From Rhizobium sp. RU33A (lineage in GTDB: Bacteria > Pseudomonadota > Alphaproteobacteria > Rhizobiales > Rhizobiaceae), in NCBI RefSeq assembly GCF_900156055.1, contig NZ_FTMQ01000007.1, positions 62,001 to 126,000 of the forward strand: 64,000 nt of DNA, in the 5' to 3' direction. The position numbers and the translations under genes were made by a program. The notes below the pieces were generated by a model. The model saw only the letters and a program-made list of their open reading frames with translations, was not told the DNA's origin and made no database searches. Positions 62,302 to 64,000 of the stretch are shown piece after piece (the stretch's first letter is position 1; every line of letters begins with the position of its first letter).

Positions 62302-62322
62302 TAAGGTTGTCTGATAACCTTA
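62302..62322. promoter_or_regulatory. Inverted repeat operator between divergent sugar-acid genes
   Basis: TAAGGTT-GTCTGAT-AACCTTA is a perfect 7-base inverted repeat around 7 bases, in the AT-rich gap between the SDR gene (minus) and the FAD oxidase gene (plus). It suits the GntR regulator encoded at 63884 onward. Confidence 0.7.
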
Positions 62323-62382
62323 TATCACTTTCATGGAAACCGAATTTTTGGTCCAGCTTGCGATGGGCGGACTGGGAGACTG

Positions 62383-63849
62383 ATGATGGCCATGGAAAGC
62401 GCGATCGAGGGCAAGGATTTGTGGAGCGGGGCGGGCAACCCGGTTCCTCGCCTCGTCGAGGCTCTTGGGCCCGACATGGTGGTCGTCGGCGCCGAGGTCG
62501 AGCGCTACTGCCGGGATTGGCATGGCGATGTCACGACCGGTGCGGTGGCGGTTGTTCGTCCGCGAACGACTGAGGAGGTCTCCCTTGCCGTTCGGACCAT
62601 CCGCTCTCTGGGGCTGACGATCGTGCCGCAAGGCGGCAATACTGGGCTGGTTCTCGGGTGCACTCCCGACGCGCCGGCGAGCCAGGTTGTCGTCAGTCTC
62701 GAGCGCATGACGGCGATCCGCCGCATTGATGCGCATGATTTCTCGGCCATCGTCGAAGCGGGCGTCATCCTGCAGGACTTCAAGGACAAGGTGGAGGACG
62801 CAGGGCTATACTTCCCGCTTGCTCTCGGTGCGCAGGGTTCCTGCCGGATCGGCGGCAATGTCTCGACCAATGCAGGCGGCATCAACGTGCTGCGTTACGG
62901 CATGACGCGCGAACTTGTGCTTGGTCTCGAAGTCGTCCTGCCCGATGGCTCGATTTTCGAAGGTTTGTCCACGCTGCGCAAAGACAATCGCGGGGTCGAT
63001 CTGAAGCAGCTGTTCATCGGGGCGGAGGGCACGCTTGGTATCGTCACCGCCGCTGCCTTCAAGCTTGCTCCGCCGGCCGAGAAGGTTGCGACGGCTTTGC
63101 TGGGGCTTGGGGCCTTGTCGGATGCGATCACGCTCTATCGGCGTGCACGCAGAGACTGTTGTGATCTGATGTCTGCCTTCGAGTTCATGCCGCCGATCGC
63201 CTTCACCCTCGCGCAAGAGGCAATTCCTGATCTGGCCATGCCCATGAGCGCCGACTATCCGGCCTATGTGCTGCTCGAGATTTCGGGTTCCGGCCTTGTG
63301 GATATCGAAGATCTGATGCACCGCTTTCTCGAAGGCGTGCTGGAGGACGGCCTGGTGCTGGACGGCGTCGTCGCAACGTCGCGGAGCCAGGCCCGCTCTC
63401 TCTGGCTCTTCCGCGAGGGCATGAACGAGGGGCAGGCCAAGCGGGGCCCGCATCTACGAACGGATGTGTCCGTGCCTTTGTCGCATCTTCCGGAGTTCGT
63501 CGAACAGGCGGAAGCGGCCATCGCAGCCCGCTTGCCGGACTGCACCTGCGTTTCCTACGGTCATGTCGGCGACGGCAACGTGCATCTGAACGTGCTGCCG
63601 CCTTCTGGTCTTTCCCGCGATGAGGTGGCCGAGAGGATCTACACGGCCAAGCACGTCGTCAATGATGTTCTGGATGGTTTCCAGGGGTCGATCAGCGCCG
63701 AGCATGGTATTGGCCGCTTGAAGAAGCCGGACTTTCTCTCGCGTGTGCCGGCCACGCAGCTGAAACTCCTGACTGCGATCAAACAGGCCATTGATCCCTC
63801 AGGGATTATGAACCCGGGTTGCCAATTGAATTTGACTGCGGATTCGTGA
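62383..63849 (+). CDS. FAD-binding oxidoreductase, D-2-hydroxyacid dehydrogenase type
   Basis: This 488-residue flavoprotein has a PCMH domain (LGLTIVPQGGNTGLVLGCTPD near residue 85, GAQGSCRIGGNVSTNAGGINVLRYG near residue 150) and a C-terminal FAD_oxidase_C domain. The latter has CVSYGHVGDGNVHLNVLPP and SAEHGIGRLKKP, the metal-binding histidine motifs of D-2-hydroxyglutarate dehydrogenase and D-lactate dehydrogenase relatives. It would oxidise a D-2-hydroxy acid to a 2-keto acid and pass electrons to a quinone or flavoprotein. GGGAG precedes two adjacent ATGs. It is divergent from the SDR-dehydrogenase-dehydratase operon and shares its control region. Confidence 0.88.
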   Translation: MMAMESAIEGKDLWSGAGNPVPRLVEALGPDMVVVGAEVERYCRDWHGDVTTGAVAVVRPRTTEEVSLAVRTIRSLGLTIVPQGGNTGLVLGCTPDAPASQVVVSLERMTAIRRIDAHDFSAIVEAGVILQDFKDKVEDAGLYFPLALGAQGSCRIGGNVSTNAGGINVLRYGMTRELVLGLEVVLPDGSIFEGLSTLRKDNRGVDLKQLFIGAEGTLGIVTAAAFKLAPPAEKVATALLGLGALSDAITLYRRARRDCCDLMSAFEFMPPIAFTLAQEAIPDLAMPMSADYPAYVLLEISGSGLVDIEDLMHRFLEGVLEDGLVLDGVVATSRSQARSLWLFREGMNEGQAKRGPHLRTDVSVPLSHLPEFVEQAEAAIAARLPDCTCVSYGHVGDGNVHLNVLPPSGLSRDEVAERIYTAKHVVNDVLDGFQGSISAEHGIGRLKKPDFLSRVPATQLKLLTAIKQAIDPSGIMNPGCQLNLTADS

Positions 63850-63883
63850 AATACCGGAGTGGATGGCAAGGAGACCAGCGGGC

Positions 63884-64000
63884 ATGTCGATCGACCTCGG
63901 GCAATTGAATTTCGGACAGATCAGGCGCAGTGAGCACCTGCCCGCCCGAATTGCCGCGCAATTGGCCGACGAGATCAGCCAGGGACGCTTGAAGCCAGGT
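63884..64000 (+). CDS. GntR-family regulator (3' truncated by window end)
   Basis: The first 39 residues are present: MSIDLGQLNFGQIRRSEHLP, then ARIAAQLADEISQGRLKPG, the standard start of a GntR winged helix-turn-helix (QLxxxIxxGxLxPG). AAGGAGA lies 9 bases before ATG 63884; an in-frame ATG at 63863 is a weaker option. It follows the FAD oxidase gene by 34 bases and is the likely regulator of the sugar-acid genes through the inverted repeat at 62302-62322. The C-terminal domain type cannot be seen. Confidence 0.85.
   Translation, partial: MSIDLGQLNFGQIRRSEHLPARIAAQLADEISQGRLKPG

Overview
The window looks like a chromosome or chromid segment from an alphaproteobacterium of the Rhizobiales, most likely Rhizobiaceae. 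The DNA is GC-rich. It is dense in ABC and tripartite uptake systems with dedicated LacI, GntR and LysR regulators. It also carries HWE/HisKA_2 histidine kinases, a LOV kinase with a single-domain response regulator, a BA14K protein, a xylonate-dehydratase-type enzyme, and GC-rich extragenic repeats of the kind common in rhizobia. I found no rRNA, tRNA, CRISPR array, phage or insertion sequence. The organism call is inference from gene content.

Layout. 1-3411: PaoABC-type molybdenum aldehyde oxidoreductase (first gene cut by the window edge). 3768-5939: lipoprotein L,D-transpeptidase and glycerate kinase. 6117-12079: peptide/opine-type ABC importer with a permease-ATPase fusion and an FCD-GntR regulator. 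12299-15555: SLC13-type and AGCS permeases, ended by a clear terminator. 15700-20507: a LacI-controlled operon of class I aldolase, Gfo/Idh dehydrogenase, lyxose-isomerase-like protein and PfkB kinase. 20832-26279: a Dlt-like cassette (FemAB/BioF2-like acyltransferase, PIG-L deacetylase, amino-acid adenylation enzyme, MBOAT protein, carrier protein). 26463-34155: LacI regulator, sugar ABC importer and GH2 beta-galactosidase. 34244-35228: RidA-like protein and a flavodoxin-fold oxidoreductase. 35463-43038: NMT1-type ABC importer, cytosine-deaminase-like hydrolase, FAD oxidase, LysR regulator and creatininase-family hydrolase. 43948-50511: DUF4212/SSS symporter, DUF294 cNMP-CBS protein, small membrane protein and a membrane-anchored DnaQ-type exonuclease. 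50770-53733: TctCBA tripartite transporter. 54158-57786: HWE kinase divergent from a LOV kinase/response regulator pair. 57768-58442: BA14K protein. 58569-64000: sugar-acid catabolic cluster with an FAD oxidase and a truncated GntR regulator.

How it works together. Most of the region is modular catabolism: each module pairs a transporter or enzymes with its own regulator, and in several cases the operator is visible. A near-perfect 18-bp LacI palindrome lies just after a sigma70 promoter in front of the aldolase operon. A 16-bp motif occurs before both the second lacI gene and its ABC operon. A 30-bp motif, 23/30 identical between its two copies, precedes both the NMT1-type binding-protein gene and the creatininase gene, which defines a likely LysR regulon. 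A 7-7-7 inverted repeat precedes the sugar-acid genes.

The least explained parts are the Dlt-like cassette, which lacks DltD but includes a deacetylase and a FemAB-like transferase; the isomerase-kinase-aldolase operon of unknown substrate; and the gene joining a transmembrane, PAS-like sensor region to a DEDDh exonuclease. Functions come from motif recognition and remembered family features; no database search was run.
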